Shown: positions 17,305-27,150, counted from the first letter of the stretch. The stretch is DNA of 64,000 nucleotides from Metasolibacillus sp. (GCF_025291715.1 NZ_JAMBIZ010000015.1:1-64000); one strand, 5' to 3'. Notes: generated by a model from the letters alone, not told the origin. Numbers and translations are program-made.

Positions 17305-19150
17305 TTTTCTCACCTGCATTTCTAAAAGCCCATTTTTTCTTGCGACGAGCTTTTCTTTCCAATTTCTTTTCTCGCTCTAATACATCCTGTGGTGTTTCTC
17401 TCGTGCCCCATGTTGATTTCCAAAATGTGACCCAAGCAACAGGCATTTGCCATAGTAAAACAAACTCATAAAATAGCACAAAAATAAAGCCAAATGACCA
17501 TAGCTTACTTCTTCTAAAATAAAGATGTGCTAAGCTCATTAGCATTGCCATTAACAATAGCCCTAACAAAAATGTTCGAGGAAAAATACTTTGCGTAATC
17601 GGCACCCATATTAAGTTATATACAACGACAATAGGTGCAGCAATTGGCACGATTAAGCCAATAATGAAGAAGAGGAACATAAACGGCTCCTTTTTCCACA
17701 TAAATGTAAAAGCACGCAATGATTCTCTTAGCCATGAACGTTTCCAGCGCATCTGCTGCGATAAAAACGACTTCGTATCAGATGGTACAATCGTTGAGCA
17801 TACAGCATTATCCTGATATGTCGTACGATGCGTTTTTAAAATATAGTTCGTCATGCTACGATCATCACCAAATGTTGCTGGCTGACCGAGAAATTTTTGA
17901 TTGAGCCATGCTTCTTCATTTTGTAAAACAAGGTCTTTGCGATAGCAAGAAAGCGGACCAGATAAGCATGTCACTGCATCAAACCATGACTCTGCTGCCT
18001 TCATAATGCGAAATGCAATATAATATCGAACCGTTTGGAGCTTCGTTAAGGCATTTGTAAATTTGTTTTCTACCTCAGTGCGCCCTGCTACGCCACCCAT
18101 TTTTTCATCTTGAAAAGGCTGCACTAAGTTGCGAATCGCGTTTGGCTCTAAAAAACTATCAGAATCAACGAACACGACTAAATCGTGCTTTGCCATATGC
18201 ACACCTGCTATTAATGCCTCACGCTTGCCACCATTTTGAGGCAATTGATGCACGATTAAACGCTCCTTCGTTTTAAAGCGCTCCCCCTCTTGATGAATGA
18301 GCTCTGCTATTTCATCCGCCTTTCGCTTCGTATCATCTGTCGAACAATCGTCAACAACAATGACCTCCAATTTATCAACTGGATAATATTGATTCATACA
18401 GCTTAAAATTGTTCGCTGAATCCACTTCTCTTCATTAAATACAGGAATAATAATGGATACAGCAGGCTCATACTGTGGGTTAATGCGAACATTTCGATAA
18501 AACATGCCAAATACATAGCGACTAATTAAAAATGCGGCCGCAATTAAACTATATAAATATAAAGATTTATTAAATTTGAAATAAATAACACTTTCTGCAC
18601 GCATCAGCATTACTGTTAATGTTGCAAGCAATAATACGAGGCTTGCAACAAAAATGGATAGACCCCAGCGCTTTTTTTGCATATATTGATTCAGCGACTG
18701 TAAAAATTCACAGGCATAATAATAGCGTGTTTCTCCATCTACTTCCTTTGTAAATGTACGAATAATCTTACCCTTTAGCTTAACGTTTGCCTCATAGCCC
18801 TCAGGCATTGCACCGCCAGGAATTTTAAATGCTAATGTTAAAATTTCATCACATTCAAAAACATTTGCTGTATCTGAATAAATTAAAATCCCCGTAACAG
18901 AAATGTCCTCAGAATAAAATTTTATAGCCGATTTTAATTTTGAAACCTTTACAGGGAATCTTGTAATATAGCGTAAGCTTAATGACTGTAAGCGAAACAA
19001 TTCATTAACATCCGCAACATCTACCTCAGCTTGCTGATAACTAGCCCCTCTTCGGTCTATCAAGCTACGCATATTTTCCGGGTCGGGAATATTTGATAAA
19101 ATACGCCGATCCGGTCGTTTAGTCATTAACACTTCCTTTTCTATTGTCAT
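17297..19150 (-). CDS. PilZ-GT2 polysaccharide synthase (c-di-GMP-regulated, processive)
   Basis: A 617-residue membrane glycosyltransferase. The N-terminal PilZ domain (about 50-145) has both c-di-GMP-binding motifs, RYITR (R60-R64) and DISVTG (82-87). Two transmembrane helices follow (about 152-173 and 185-205), then a family-2 domain with VVDDCSTDD, VDSDS, GDDR and QQMRWKRSW (the QxxRW product-binding motif), then four or five more helices and a very basic tail. This is the architecture of synthases that polymerise and export a chain themselves (hyaluronan, PgaC or cellulose type). The start overlaps the upstream deacetylase stop as ATGA; an ATG at 19126 with GGAAG upstream is the alternative. 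The sugar is unknown, but the linked UDP-sugar dehydrogenase suggests a uronic-acid component. Confidence 0.88.
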   Translation of the reverse strand: MTIEKEVLMTKRPDRRILSNIPDPENMRSLIDRRGASYQQAEVDVADVNELFRLQSLSLRYITRFPVKVSKLKSAIKFYSEDISVTGILIYSDTANVFECDEILTLAFKIPGGAMPEGYEANVKLKGKIIRTFTKEVDGETRYYYACEFLQSLNQYMQKKRWGLSIFVASLVLLLATLTVMLMRAESVIYFKFNKSLYLYSLIAAAFLISRYVFGMFYRNVRINPQYEPAVSIIIPVFNEEKWIQRTILSCMNQYYPVDKLEVIVVDDCSTDDTKRKADEIAELIHQEGERFKTKERLIVHQLPQNGGKREALIAGVHMAKHDLVVFVDSDSFLEPNAIRNLVQPFQDEKMGGVAGRTEVENKFTNALTKLQTVRYYIAFRIMKAAESWFDAVTCLSGPLSCYRKDLVLQNEEAWLNQKFLGQPATFGDDRSMTNYILKTHRTTYQDNAVCSTIVPSDTKSFLSQQMRWKRSWLRESLRAFTFMWKKEPFMFLFFIIGLIVPIAAPIVVVYNLIWVPITQSIFPRTFLLGLLLMAMLMSLAHLYFRRSKLWSFGFIFVLFYEFVLLWQMPVAWVTFWKSTWGTRETPQDVLEREKKLERKARRKKKWAFRNAGEKNE

Positions 19151-20580
19151 CAATCCACACCTTCTTCTGCATATTGTTCTATCCATGTCGAGAGCTTTTC
19201 AAATGTGTAGCCTTGCTGCTGTAATTGCTCAATAACTAACGGCAATGCATTCACTGTTTCCGTACCATCCAACACATGCATCACAATAATTTTCCCCGGT
19301 GCTACTCGCTCCATAATTCGGTTATAAATATCTTGTACAGTGTAGTCTGTTTTCCAGTCAAATGACGCAATATCATATAAAGCAATAGCCTTCATTCCTG
19401 TTGCTGTGACTACCTTTGCGGATTTTTCATCAATCACGCCTTGCGCTGGCCTAAAATATAATAATGGCGATTGCTGCAAGGCATATGTTAGTGCACGATG
19501 TGTTTTTACAATATCCTCTTGAAGCTCCTCAGGCGTCATTTCAGTAATATTTCGATGATAGTAGGAGTGGCTTGCAACCTCATGCCCCTCATCTAAAATA
19601 AGCTTTGCTAAATGCGGATCCTTTTCCACACCACTTCCGATTAAAAAGAATGTACTTTTAATGTCGTATTTGCGTAATATGTCTAGAATTTCCTTTGTTC
19701 TTTCCTCGCTTGCCCAATCATCAAAGGTTAAAGCAACTTCCTTTTTTGTTGTATTTTTTCGATAATAAATATATGGCTCTACATCTTCATAATTCGCGTT
19801 CATTTGAATGGCATCATAGCCTTCGATTTCCTCTAATTCATGCAATGTATACTGATCCTTTAACACTTCTGATAATGTCGTGAGCGTATAGCCTCTTTCA
19901 TTCGCTTTCTCTGCTAATAACGGAATCGCCTCAATCACAGCTGGGTTAATATATGTGTTCAAATGAATGACAGCACCACTACTCCAAAAACGCTCAATAT
20001 ATGCTACAAGGTCCTCTGCGCTTTGCATTTTTCTATCCTGTGGATTAATCGAGTATTCTATAACCGCCTTTAACCCTAGTGTAGCGGCTGCTAAACGCAT
20101 GTTTTCTGTTGCATCGCCTGAGCGGCTGCGCACATATTGTGGTGTATAGTGTAAATGCTTATCAAAAATTTCATTCGCTAAAAAGATTTCTTTATATGTT
20201 TGCTCATAATCTAGCGTTGACATATCCTGAAATGTTAAGGTACCATTTTGCACTTCATGCCCTCTTGCTATAATTTCCTGTGCAAGCTCCGGCTCTTCTG
20301 CCACACGCATTCCCTCTAAAAAGAAAGTTGCTTTTATTTTATGTTTGTCTAGTTCATCTAATATTTTCATCATTGTGTCTTCGTCTGCTAAGCCGTTAAA
20401 TGTAAGTCCTATTTTTGGTTCTAGGGTGTTAGATACTCGAATTACATCGCTTAGTGTTCCATCAGATGCCTCCACTTCAATTGAAGGTTCTACTGCCTGA
20501 ACAGCTCCCTCTCCATTTTTTGACTGACAACCTATTAAAAATAAAATAGGCACTATACTATAAAGTAGCCATTTCTTCAT
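19150..20580 (-). CDS. Lipoprotein with two polysaccharide deacetylase (NodB) domains, the first degenerate
   Basis: A 476-residue lipoprotein (lipobox LIGC, Cys about 18). The first NodB-like domain (about 55-225) has TFNGLAD where TFDDG is expected and lacks the His pair, so it should be inactive. The second (about 265-470) keeps TFDDWAS, the metal His pair in SHSYYH, and the late RPAQG and VMHVLDG motifs, so it should deacetylate an N-acetylated glycan outside the membrane. The ATG at 20580 has AAGGGG 8 nt upstream; a GTG at 20589 is too close. It is 12 bp after the dehydrogenase gene and overlaps the PilZ-GT2 gene, giving a tightly coupled operon. Confidence 0.85.
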   Translation of the reverse strand: MKKWLLYSIVPILFLIGCQSKNGEGAVQAVEPSIEVEASDGTLSDVIRVSNTLEPKIGLTFNGLADEDTMMKILDELDKHKIKATFFLEGMRVAEEPELAQEIIARGHEVQNGTLTFQDMSTLDYEQTYKEIFLANEIFDKHLHYTPQYVRSRSGDATENMRLAAATLGLKAVIEYSINPQDRKMQSAEDLVAYIERFWSSGAVIHLNTYINPAVIEAIPLLAEKANERGYTLTTLSEVLKDQYTLHELEEIEGYDAIQMNANYEDVEPYIYYRKNTTKKEVALTFDDWASEERTKEILDILRKYDIKSTFFLIGSGVEKDPHLAKLILDEGHEVASHSYYHRNITEMTPEELQEDIVKTHRALTYALQQSPLLYFRPAQGVIDEKSAKVVTATGMKAIALYDIASFDWKTDYTVQDIYNRIMERVAPGKIIVMHVLDGTETVNALPLVIEQLQQQGYTFEKLSTWIEQYAEEGVD

Positions 20581-20592
20581 AAATAACACCCC

Positions 20593-21897
20593 TTACAATT
20601 TATAGTAATTTCCATTTTGGAATAAGTAGTTTGTTTGACGAGTATCGAAAATAAAATTCGCATGAATATCGATCATTTCATAATCAATATTGGAATGGTT
20701 TGTTAAAATCAAAACTCCATCTGCCTGCTGAACAAGCTCAGGTGTTAATAAAACGGTAGGTATATCTGTCATAAATGGATCAACGATTTGAATGTTGCAA
20801 TTCATATTTTTAAGCAATTGAATAATAGCAAGTGCAGGTGATTCGCGTACATCATCAACATTCGGCTTATATGCCACACCAATAACGACTAGCGTTGCAC
20901 CTGCTAACTGCTTGTGTAGCATATTCAAATAGTTTGCTAATCGATATACGATAAATTGTGGCATTGATGCATTCACTTTATCAGCGGTATCAATTAGTGA
21001 TGTGTGCACACCATATTGTTTCCCTATCCATAGTAAGTATTTAGGATCGATTGGTATGCAATGCCCGCCAACCCCTGGTCCTGGAGTGAAACGCATAAAA
21101 CCATAGGGCTTTGTAGCAGCCGCATCCACAACTTCCCATATATCAATATTCATCGCATGACATACTTTGCTTAGCTCATTAATCAAAGCAATATTCACTT
21201 GGCGGAATGTGTTTTCAAGTAGCTTCTCCATTTCGGCTACTTCCGGTGTCGAAACGCAGTGTACTTGCGTTTGCAATGCATTTTCATAAAATAGCCTTGC
21301 TAGCCATGTACAGCTTGTAGTTAATCCTCCAACGACTTTTGGTGTATTTTTTACATTAAAATGTTGATTCCCCGGATCAATACGCTCAGGAGAATAAGCG
21401 ATAAAGCAATCTTCCCCCACTGTATAACTATGTTGCTCAATCATTGGGTAAATAACTTCCCTTGTCGTTCCTGGATATGTTGTGCTCTCTAAAATAAGTA
21501 ATGTATCTTTCGTCATATAGCGTTGTATTTGGATAACAGCGTCTTCTATATACGAAATATTCGGACTTCCGTCGACATTTAAAGGCGTTGGTACACAAAT
21601 AACAATAATATCAGCTTGCTGTAATCGCTCAAATTGATTTGTTGCTATAAATCGCTCACTCTCTAATGCTGTTGCTATATCGTTAGAGAGCATATCTGAA
21701 ATATAGCTTTTTCTTTGATTCAAACTATTAATTTTATCGATGTTATTATCAAAACCAATGGTAAAAAACCCATTGTTGACAGCTTCAATTGCTAAAGGTA
21801 ATCCGACATAACCGAGACCAATCACACCAACTACCGCCTGCTTCGATTGTATTTTGTCAGCAAATATAGAGTATTTACTGCCCATTTTATTATTCAT
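20593..21897 (-). CDS. UDP-sugar 6-dehydrogenase (UDP-HexNAc or UDP-glucose dehydrogenase)
   Basis: A 434-residue NAD-dependent four-electron dehydrogenase that makes a UDP-uronic acid. The Rossmann motif is GVIGLGYVGLPLA and the catalytic Cys is in GPGVGGHCIPIDPKYL. The HCIPIDPKYL form is more typical of the WecC/WbpA group (UDP-ManNAc or UDP-GlcNAc) than of plain UDP-glucose enzymes, but the substrate cannot be fixed by eye. First gene of the exopolysaccharide operon; GAAGGGAG lies 7 nt before the ATG. Confidence 0.88.
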   Translation of the reverse strand: MNNKMGSKYSIFADKIQSKQAVVGVIGLGYVGLPLAIEAVNNGFFTIGFDNNIDKINSLNQRKSYISDMLSNDIATALESERFIATNQFERLQQADIIVICVPTPLNVDGSPNISYIEDAVIQIQRYMTKDTLLILESTTYPGTTREVIYPMIEQHSYTVGEDCFIAYSPERIDPGNQHFNVKNTPKVVGGLTTSCTWLARLFYENALQTQVHCVSTPEVAEMEKLLENTFRQVNIALINELSKVCHAMNIDIWEVVDAAATKPYGFMRFTPGPGVGGHCIPIDPKYLLWIGKQYGVHTSLIDTADKVNASMPQFIVYRLANYLNMLHKQLAGATLVVIGVAYKPNVDDVRESPALAIIQLLKNMNCNIQIVDPFMTDIPTVLLTPELVQQADGVLILTNHSNIDYEMIDIHANFIFDTRQTNYLFQNGNYYKL

Positions 21898-22258
21898 AAA
21901 AATCTCCCTTCATCTCTTTTCAACTAAACATCTCTCTTTATTATTGAAATCAAAATAAGTAATATTTTTCCTTTTATAAATATATAATGAAGACTTAATT
22001 GATATATGCAATTATATTTCAAAGTATGATTTACCTGTAAATTCCAATATAAAAAGATGCACTGTTACCGAATTGAAACTTAGCATAGCTTGCAAAGGTT
22101 AAAATTAGGTTAAAAAATCACAATTTTTCTCAAAAATCCCCTAAAATAATCCTATAGTTTCAATCATTATGAAATAGGATAAAACACATGTAATCCATAA
22201 TACCCAACCACTATAATATTATTCAAAAGTAATATTTACTATTGAAATAAAAATGGAG
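21898..22258. other. AT-rich intergenic region upstream of the exopolysaccharide operon
   Basis: About 360 bp of very AT-rich DNA that must hold the operon promoter on the minus strand. I see no consensus sigma-A pair, riboswitch fold or open frame that I can support. The absence of a strong promoter would fit activator or alternative-sigma control. Confidence 0.4.
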
Positions 22259-22295
22259 TTATACGAAAGGATGATGCTCTTTCGTATAACTCCAT
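22253..22295 (-). terminator. Terminator overlapping the small lipoprotein stop
   Basis: Arms ATGGAGTTATACGAAAG (22253-22269) and CTTTCGTATAACTCCAT (22279-22295), exact complements; the stop codon of the lipoprotein gene is within the stem. Confidence 0.85.
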
Positions 22296-22522
22296 TCATT
22301 TTCTAGCAAATAGGTTAGCCACAGTCCGACGGATTCAGATAAAAACACCTTCTTTTGCTGTTGCATATCTGTTTGCAATAGCCCATTTTTATTAATCAAT
22401 TGCTCCAGCACAAACTGTTCTGTAGGTGATAGTGGAGGCATCTGTTCAACTATTTTCTCCTGTTCACAGCCAATCAATACTAAAATTGAAAAAATCAAAA
22501 ACCCTTTCATTATCCGCTTCAT
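22259..22522 (-). CDS. Small lipoprotein of unknown function
   Basis: An 87-residue protein with a short signal peptide ending in the lipobox LIGC (Cys about 19), then a mostly helical body. I recognise no family. An AGGAGG-type site lies 9 nt before the ATG at 22522; a second ATG four codons on is possible. It has its own terminator, so it seems a single-gene unit between the exopolysaccharide operon and kbl. Confidence 0.65.
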   Translation of the reverse strand: MKRIMKGFLIFSILVLIGCEQEKIVEQMPPLSPTEQFVLEQLINKNGLLQTDMQQQKKVFLSESVGLWLTYLLENEWSYTKEHHPFV

Positions 22523-22565
22523 TTAGCCGCACCTCCTTACACATAAATATGCTTTAAGCTATATA

Positions 22566-22621
22566 CAAAAGGCTACCAAAAAAGTAGGTAGTTTATTACC
22601 TATTTTTCCGGCAGCCTTTTG
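22566..22621 (-). terminator. Terminator of kbl
   Basis: Imperfect long hairpin with CAAAAGGCT and AGCCTTTTG at its base and AAGTAGGTA/TACCTATTT near the loop. Confidence 0.7.
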
Positions 22622-22627
22622 TTGCGC

Positions 22628-23818
22628 TTATTGAATTACACCTAATTCGCGACCTACTTTCGCATAAATCGCTAATGCCTCATCTAGCATTTCCTTTGTA
22701 TGTGCTGCTGTTGGCATGTTACGCACACGACCAGTTCCTTTTGGTACTGTTGGGAAAACAATTGATTTTGCGTAAACGCCTTCTTCAAATAGGCGCTTTG
22801 AAAATTCTTGTGTTAATTTTTCATCACCGATAATACATGGTGTAATCGGTGTTTCGGATGCACCGATATTAAAGCCTAACTCCGATAAACCTTTTTTCAA
22901 GTAATCACCATTGTCCCACAGCTTATCATGTAGCTCTGTTGAATCGATAATCATTTGTACTGCACTTGTAATTGCTGCAACATCCGCTGGTGGCAATGCT
23001 GTTGAGAATAAAAATGGACGAGAACGCACTTTTAACCAGTCGATTAATTGCTTCTTCCCAGCTACATAGCCACCAACAACACCGATTGCCTTTGATAATG
23101 TACCGATTTGGAAGTCGATTTCATTTTCCAAGCCGAAATGCTTCACTGTGCCTTTTCCTTTACCTGTTACACCAGAGCCATGCGCATCATCCACATAAGT
23201 AATCAAATCAAACTCTTTTGCAATTTCAACGATTTCTGGTAGCTTAGCGATATCGCCATCCATTGAAAAGACACCGTCTGTAATAACCATAATTTTATTG
23301 TAAAGACCTGACTCTTTCGCTGCCTTCGCCTTTGCACGTAAGTCATCCATATCTGAATGGTTGTATGCGATAATTTTTGCCTTTGATAAACGGCAGCCAT
23401 CAATAATAGAAGCATGGTTTAATTGATCTGATAAAATCGCATCATTTTTATCCATCACAGCTGAAATTGCTGCCATATTACAGTTAAAGCCTGATTGATA
23501 AGAAATTGCTGCCTCTGTTCCTTTGAACTCTGCTAGCTTTTCCTCTAACTTCACGTGCAAATCAAGCGTACCATTAATCGTACGTACAGCACCTGCACCT
23601 ACGCCATATACATCAATTGTTTCCTTTGCAACTTTCTTTAATTCATCATTTGTTGCTAAACCTAAATAGTTATTTGATGATAAGTTAACTAAATTTTTGC
23701 CACGCACTTTAATAATCGGACCATTTGCGCCTTCTACAGGGTCGATTTCGTTATATAATCCTTGCTCATGCAACGCTTGTAAATTTTCTTGTAAAAATGT
23801 ATCTAATATTTTTGACAA
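22628..23818 (-). CDS. kbl: Glycine C-acetyltransferase (2-amino-3-ketobutyrate CoA ligase)
   Basis: PLP enzyme of the alpha-oxoamine synthase family that cleaves 2-amino-3-ketobutyrate with CoA to glycine and acetyl-CoA, the second step of threonine breakdown. It is full length (396 residues), with [17 protein letters not shown] and the PLP lysine in [13 protein letters not shown]. The start is a TTG at 23818 with AAGGG about 10 nt upstream; the nearby ATG is out of frame. The dehydrogenase for the first step is at 11731-12657, not adjacent. Confidence 0.93.
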   Translation of the reverse strand: MSKILDTFLQENLQALHEQGLYNEIDPVEGANGPIIKVRGKNLVNLSSNNYLGLATNDELKKVAKETIDVYGVGAGAVRTINGTLDLHVKLEEKLAEFKGTEAAISYQSGFNCNMAAISAVMDKNDAILSDQLNHASIIDGCRLSKAKIIAYNHSDMDDLRAKAKAAKESGLYNKIMVITDGVFSMDGDIAKLPEIVEIAKEFDLITYVDDAHGSGVTGKGKGTVKHFGLENEIDFQIGTLSKAIGVVGGYVAGKKQLIDWLKVRSRPFLFSTALPPADVAAITSAVQMIIDSTELHDKLWDNGDYLKKGLSELGFNIGASETPITPCIIGDEKLTQEFSKRLFEEGVYAKSIVFPTVPKGTGRVRNMPTAAHTKEMLDEALAIYAKVGRELGVIQ

Positions 23819-23847
23819 AGCACTTCATCCCTTCGTGTAATGTAAAT

Positions 23848-24474
23848 CTATTTTAACATATTTGGCTCGCCAATCAATTGCGCTAGTTGTTTTCTAAAGA
23901 AAGGCAATGCCCATTGAATAATTTGTCCAGAGCCTAGTGCAAGTATAACTGTCCCTACACCAACTGGACCACCGAGCAGCCAACCAACAGCCGCTGCAAA
24001 TACTTCCATAATCGTCCTTGCTAAACGCACAGAACCGCCAAACTGTTCAACAATAATCATCATAATCGTGTCGCGTGGACCTGCTCCGACATTCGCCGAA
24101 ATATATAAGGCACAGCCAATGCTCATGACAAAAAATCCTGCGATAAAATAGCACAGCTCCCACATAAAAATAGATGTTGATGGTAGCAGCCAGTTAAATA
24201 AATCAATAAAAGAACCAATTAATAGCATATTTAACCATGTTGCTATTTTCGGCCATCTTCTTAAAAATAATGAGGTGCTTACAACGATGATAAGCCCTGT
24301 CAAAATAGACCATGTACCAATCGTTAAGCCAAATTGCTTAAATAAACCAATATGTAATACATCCCACGGGCTTGTTCCTAACGCTTTCCCTTTAATCGTT
24401 AAAGAAATCCCTAATGACATGACAGTTAAACCGACAAAAAAGAATGTCCACTGCCATGCAAATTTTTTCCGCAT
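23848..24474 (-). CDS. YczE/YitT-like integral membrane protein
   Basis: A 208-residue protein with five or six hydrophobic helices. The segments GISLTIKGKALGTSPWDVLHIG (residues 22-43) and NVGAGPRDTIMM (about 128-139) are typical of the YczE/YitT family, whose transport function is not settled. It is the downstream neighbour of the ybaK gene (24 bp apart) and probably shares its transcript. Confidence 0.8.
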   Translation of the reverse strand: MRKKFAWQWTFFFVGLTVMSLGISLTIKGKALGTSPWDVLHIGLFKQFGLTIGTWSILTGLIIVVSTSLFLRRWPKIATWLNMLLIGSFIDLFNWLLPSTSIFMWELCYFIAGFFVMSIGCALYISANVGAGPRDTIMMIIVEQFGGSVRLARTIMEVFAAAVGWLLGGPVGVGTVILALGSGQIIQWALPFFRKQLAQLIGEPNMLK

Positions 24475-24498
24475 ATCATTTGCCTTCTTTCTTATACT

Positions 24499-24984
24499 TT
24501 ACATCGTCAATTCACCGTATTGTGCTTTGACAACTTCCAATAAATGCTGTGGTAGTAGCTTCATCTGCATACCAATTTTCCCTGCACTGACAATCATAAA
24601 TTGTAGCTGCTGTGCTGATGCATCAATAAATGTTGGGAAAAGCTTTTTCATGCCAACTGGTGAACAGCCTCCACGAATATAGCCTGTTAAGCCTAGTAAC
24701 TCCTTTACTGCAATGAGCTCGACTTTTTTCTCACCTGCTATTTTTGCTGCTGCCTTTAAGTTTAATTCCTTTGCTACAGGAATGACAAAAACATAAAATT
24801 GCCCTTTGCCATTTGTGGCAATAAGCGTCTTAAACACCGTTTCTACTCGTTGATTTGTTTTTTGCGCAACTGTCACACCATCGATTGCACCGCCTTCCTC
24901 CACCGTATATTCCAACACCTCATACGGAATCTTTTGTTGTTCAATGATGCGAACGGCATTCGTCTTAGCTGTTTTCTTTGCCAT
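24499..24984 (-). CDS. ybaK: YbaK-type aminoacyl-tRNA deacylase (Cys-tRNA(Pro) deacylase)
   Basis: A 161-residue trans-editing enzyme that hydrolyses mischarged tRNA, mainly Cys-tRNA(Pro). The family features are the N-terminal [19 protein letters not shown], the conserved Lys in VFKTL, and [13 protein letters not shown] with its GxxSP-like loop. GGGAGG lies 9 nt before the ATG. Likely first gene of a two-gene unit with the YczE-like gene. Confidence 0.9.
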   Translation of the reverse strand: MAKKTAKTNAVRIIEQQKIPYEVLEYTVEEGGAIDGVTVAQKTNQRVETVFKTLIATNGKGQFYVFVIPVAKELNLKAAAKIAGEKKVELIAVKELLGLTGYIRGGCSPVGMKKLFPTFIDASAQQLQFMIVSAGKIGMQMKLLPQHLLEVVKAQYGELTM

Positions 24985-25061
24985 TTTACACCCTCCCTTT
25001 TAGCATATATCAATTACTCTGAGGCTTTATCATGATTCAATGGGTATTTAAATTATGATAA

Positions 25062-25098
25062 AAAAAGCTGTTCTAGCATACATACTAGAACAACTTTT
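25062..25098 (-). terminator. Terminator of the HExxH protein gene
   Basis: Hairpin built on GTTCTAG / CTAGAAC with flanking A and T runs. Confidence 0.75.
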
Positions 25099-25102
25099 AT
25101 GT

Positions 25103-25897
25103 TTACGCAATTTTTGAAAATGTTGGCTCTTCAATCGCAAGATAGCCGTTTTTCACCATCTCAATATGGCTTTGGTACTGCATCTTTGCTTTATTAAACG
25201 TTCTTTGTGTAATAATATTTTCTAATTCCTTACCGAAAATCGTTGGTGCTGTCGCATTACGCTCTACATCATTTGTAAATTGCTCAGGCACATCGAAAGT
25301 TAAGTCTTCGTTTACAAATGGGGGCTCTTCATGTGGCTCCAGCTCTGCAACAAGCCCTGTCTGCACTTGTTGAATCTGTGCTGCTGCGCTCGCAGCTACT
25401 CGCAAATCCTGTGGAGATGGCTGTGCAGGTGCCAATGCCGCTTGACGTACCTGCTCTAATATTTTTATTGTTTCCTCGTCAGAGCTTGTCGTAGGTGTTT
25501 GAATAGACACTTCTCCACCACTTACATAAAGCTGATCATCTGGACCTTGCGTATATGTGTATGAAATTGGCCCTGTGACGCTTGCTCCCGCCGCTTTATG
25601 CGCCTGCTCATGCGCCTTTACTTCGCTCTCTGTCATTTGTAGGTGGCGTAATTGCGCTTGCGCTTCAGGTGTCTCTAGCCTTTGCTGTGTATCATTCGCT
25701 TTTGCGTCTGCTGCTAGTAAATCCTTCTCTGTTTTACCTGACAGCAAATTTTCTAACGCCACAAGAACTGGGTTTTGGCTTGCCTTAGCAAATTGTGCCG
25801 TTCTTTTATATGCCTCACCCATCTCTTTGCGTTGTAATACCTTTTTGCGTCCCTCAAAATCCAACATGCCGCTTTGCATCAAGCTAGCAATTTTCAT
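25103..25897 (-). CDS. SprA-related putative metalloprotease-like protein
   Basis: A 264-residue soluble protein. Around residues 140-160 it has VKAHEQAHKAAG, an HExxH zinc-binding pattern, followed by SYTYTQGPDDQLYVSGGEV, which matches what I recall of the SprA-related (CJM1_0395-like) family. There is no signal peptide. The activity is unproven. The ATG at 25897 has AGAGG 8 nt upstream, so the GTG three codons earlier is not used. Single gene with its own terminator. Confidence 0.7.
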   Translation of the reverse strand: MKIASLMQSGMLDFEGRKKVLQRKEMGEAYKRTAQFAKASQNPVLVALENLLSGKTEKDLLAADAKANDTQQRLETPEAQAQLRHLQMTESEVKAHEQAHKAAGASVTGPISYTYTQGPDDQLYVSGGEVSIQTPTTSSDEETIKILEQVRQAALAPAQPSPQDLRVAASAAAQIQQVQTGLVAELEPHEEPPFVNEDLTFDVPEQFTNDVERNATAPTIFGKELENIITQRTFNKAKMQYQSHIEMVKNGYLAIEEPTFSKIA

Positions 25898-26080
25898 AAA
25901 CTTCACCTCTTTCTGTGCATTTTAATTAAGACAATTATATCAGACCATACCCTATTTTTTCATGCACAAAACGTTAAATAGACCTTAAGTCATATAGCCT
26001 TAATAAAAATTTATGCTCATATTTTTATTTGGCTTTTCAAAAACTAGATTTTCATTATACGAAGCCTTTCTCAATCAAAT

Positions 26081-26114
26081 AAAAAAATGAAAGGTTACCA
26101 AAAACAACCTTTCA
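26081..26114 (-). terminator. Terminator of the D,D-carboxypeptidase gene
   Basis: Arms TGAAAGGTT (26088-26096) and AACCTTTCA (26106-26114), with a run of A (26081-26087) that is the T-run on the minus strand. Confidence 0.8.
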
Positions 26115-26133
26115 CCTTTATTATTTTGAAAGC

Positions 26134-27054
26134 TCACAGCGCACTATATACTGAAAATGCATCCACTATATTAAATTGCTCAGTTCGTGGTCCTCCTTCA
26201 GCTCCTGCCGTTACAAGGATGTACTCTTGTCCATTTACCACTGCTAAGCTTGCTAAACATAAGCCTGCCTCATCTGTATAGCCCGTTTTGCCACCTACTA
26301 TTTCTCCCTGAGGTAGCATGCTGGAGCTCATATTTTGAAACATTCGACTTGTCAATGTGATGCCTTCTGGATGAAGATTTGTTGATTGTATAGAATAACG
26401 CTGTGCTGTATAAACATTTCGAAACTCCTGATTCATTAACGCATATTGCAAAAATAAGGAAATATCTTTAACCGTCGTATAATGATTAGCATTGTGTAAT
26501 CCTGTTGTATTTGTAAAATTCGTATTTTCCATTTCTAGCTGCTGAGCCTTATCGTTCATAAGCTTTACAAATGCTTGCTCTGAGCCAGCAATATATTCAG
26601 TTAAGCCGATTGTCGCCTCCGCACCTGACGGCAGCATAGAGCCATACAGCAAATCCTCTAAAGTAAGCTCCTCATTTGGAAGAAAACCTGCCATAGAGGC
26701 ATTTTCTTGATATAAATCATCAAATATTTCCCTTGGTAATACAATGCGTTCTTGCAAATTATCAATATGTTCAATCGCAACTAAAATTGTCATCATTTTT
26801 GTTAAAGATGCTGGGTAAATAATTTCCTCACTATTTTTATCCAATAGCACTTCATTTTTATCCAAATTCACTAAAATTGCATTGGAACTGTGTAAACTAA
26901 TATCAAGCGTTCCCTCGCTCTGCACAGGTACGAATAATTTTGAAGAGGCAATGTCCTGACGTAAAGACATTGAAGGCTCCCTTGTTAGCATAAAATAAAG
27001 GAATAGCGCCGTTAATATCAACAAGATACTAAAAATCCCTTTTTTCGTGAACAT
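26134..27054 (-). CDS. Serine D-alanyl-D-alanine carboxypeptidase (membrane-anchored)
   Basis: A 306-residue penicillin-binding-type peptidase with an N-terminal membrane helix (about 5-24). The catalytic SxxK is PASLTKM (S about 80), the second motif is SGAEA where DacF-type enzymes have SGN, and the third is KTGYT. It trims the terminal D-Ala of peptidoglycan stems. It follows a VanS/VanR-like pair, and a CTTAAG repeat precedes it, so it is probably their target, as VanY is in vancomycin-resistance operons. No vanH, vanA or vanX-like gene is present. The ATG at 27054 has AAGGAG 9 nt upstream. Confidence 0.88.
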   Translation of the reverse strand: MFTKKGIFSILLILTALFLYFMLTREPSMSLRQDIASSKLFVPVQSEGTLDISLHSSNAILVNLDKNEVLLDKNSEEIIYPASLTKMMTILVAIEHIDNLQERIVLPREIFDDLYQENASMAGFLPNEELTLEDLLYGSMLPSGAEATIGLTEYIAGSEQAFVKLMNDKAQQLEMENTNFTNTTGLHNANHYTTVKDISLFLQYALMNQEFRNVYTAQRYSIQSTNLHPEGITLTSRMFQNMSSSMLPQGEIVGGKTGYTDEAGLCLASLAVVNGQEYILVTAGAEGGPRTEQFNIVDAFSVYSAL

Positions 27055-27130
27055 AAATAACAACTCCTTTTCTGTATGCTTCTATTCAAACATAAAAAAA
27101 GGAGCGTTTTTTTAATTAACTATTAGCAAA

Positions 27131-27150
27131 TTCTTAAGGTTTCTTAAGAA
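27131..27150 (-). promoter_or_regulatory. CTTAAG direct repeat upstream of the D,D-carboxypeptidase gene
   Basis: TTCTTAAGGTTTCTTAAGAA: two CTTAAG cores (27133-27138, 27143-27148) 10 bp apart, overlapping the end of the sensor-kinase gene and about 80-95 bp before the peptidase start. The same motif with 11-bp spacing precedes the response-regulator gene, which suggests a binding site for that regulator. Confidence 0.6.
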
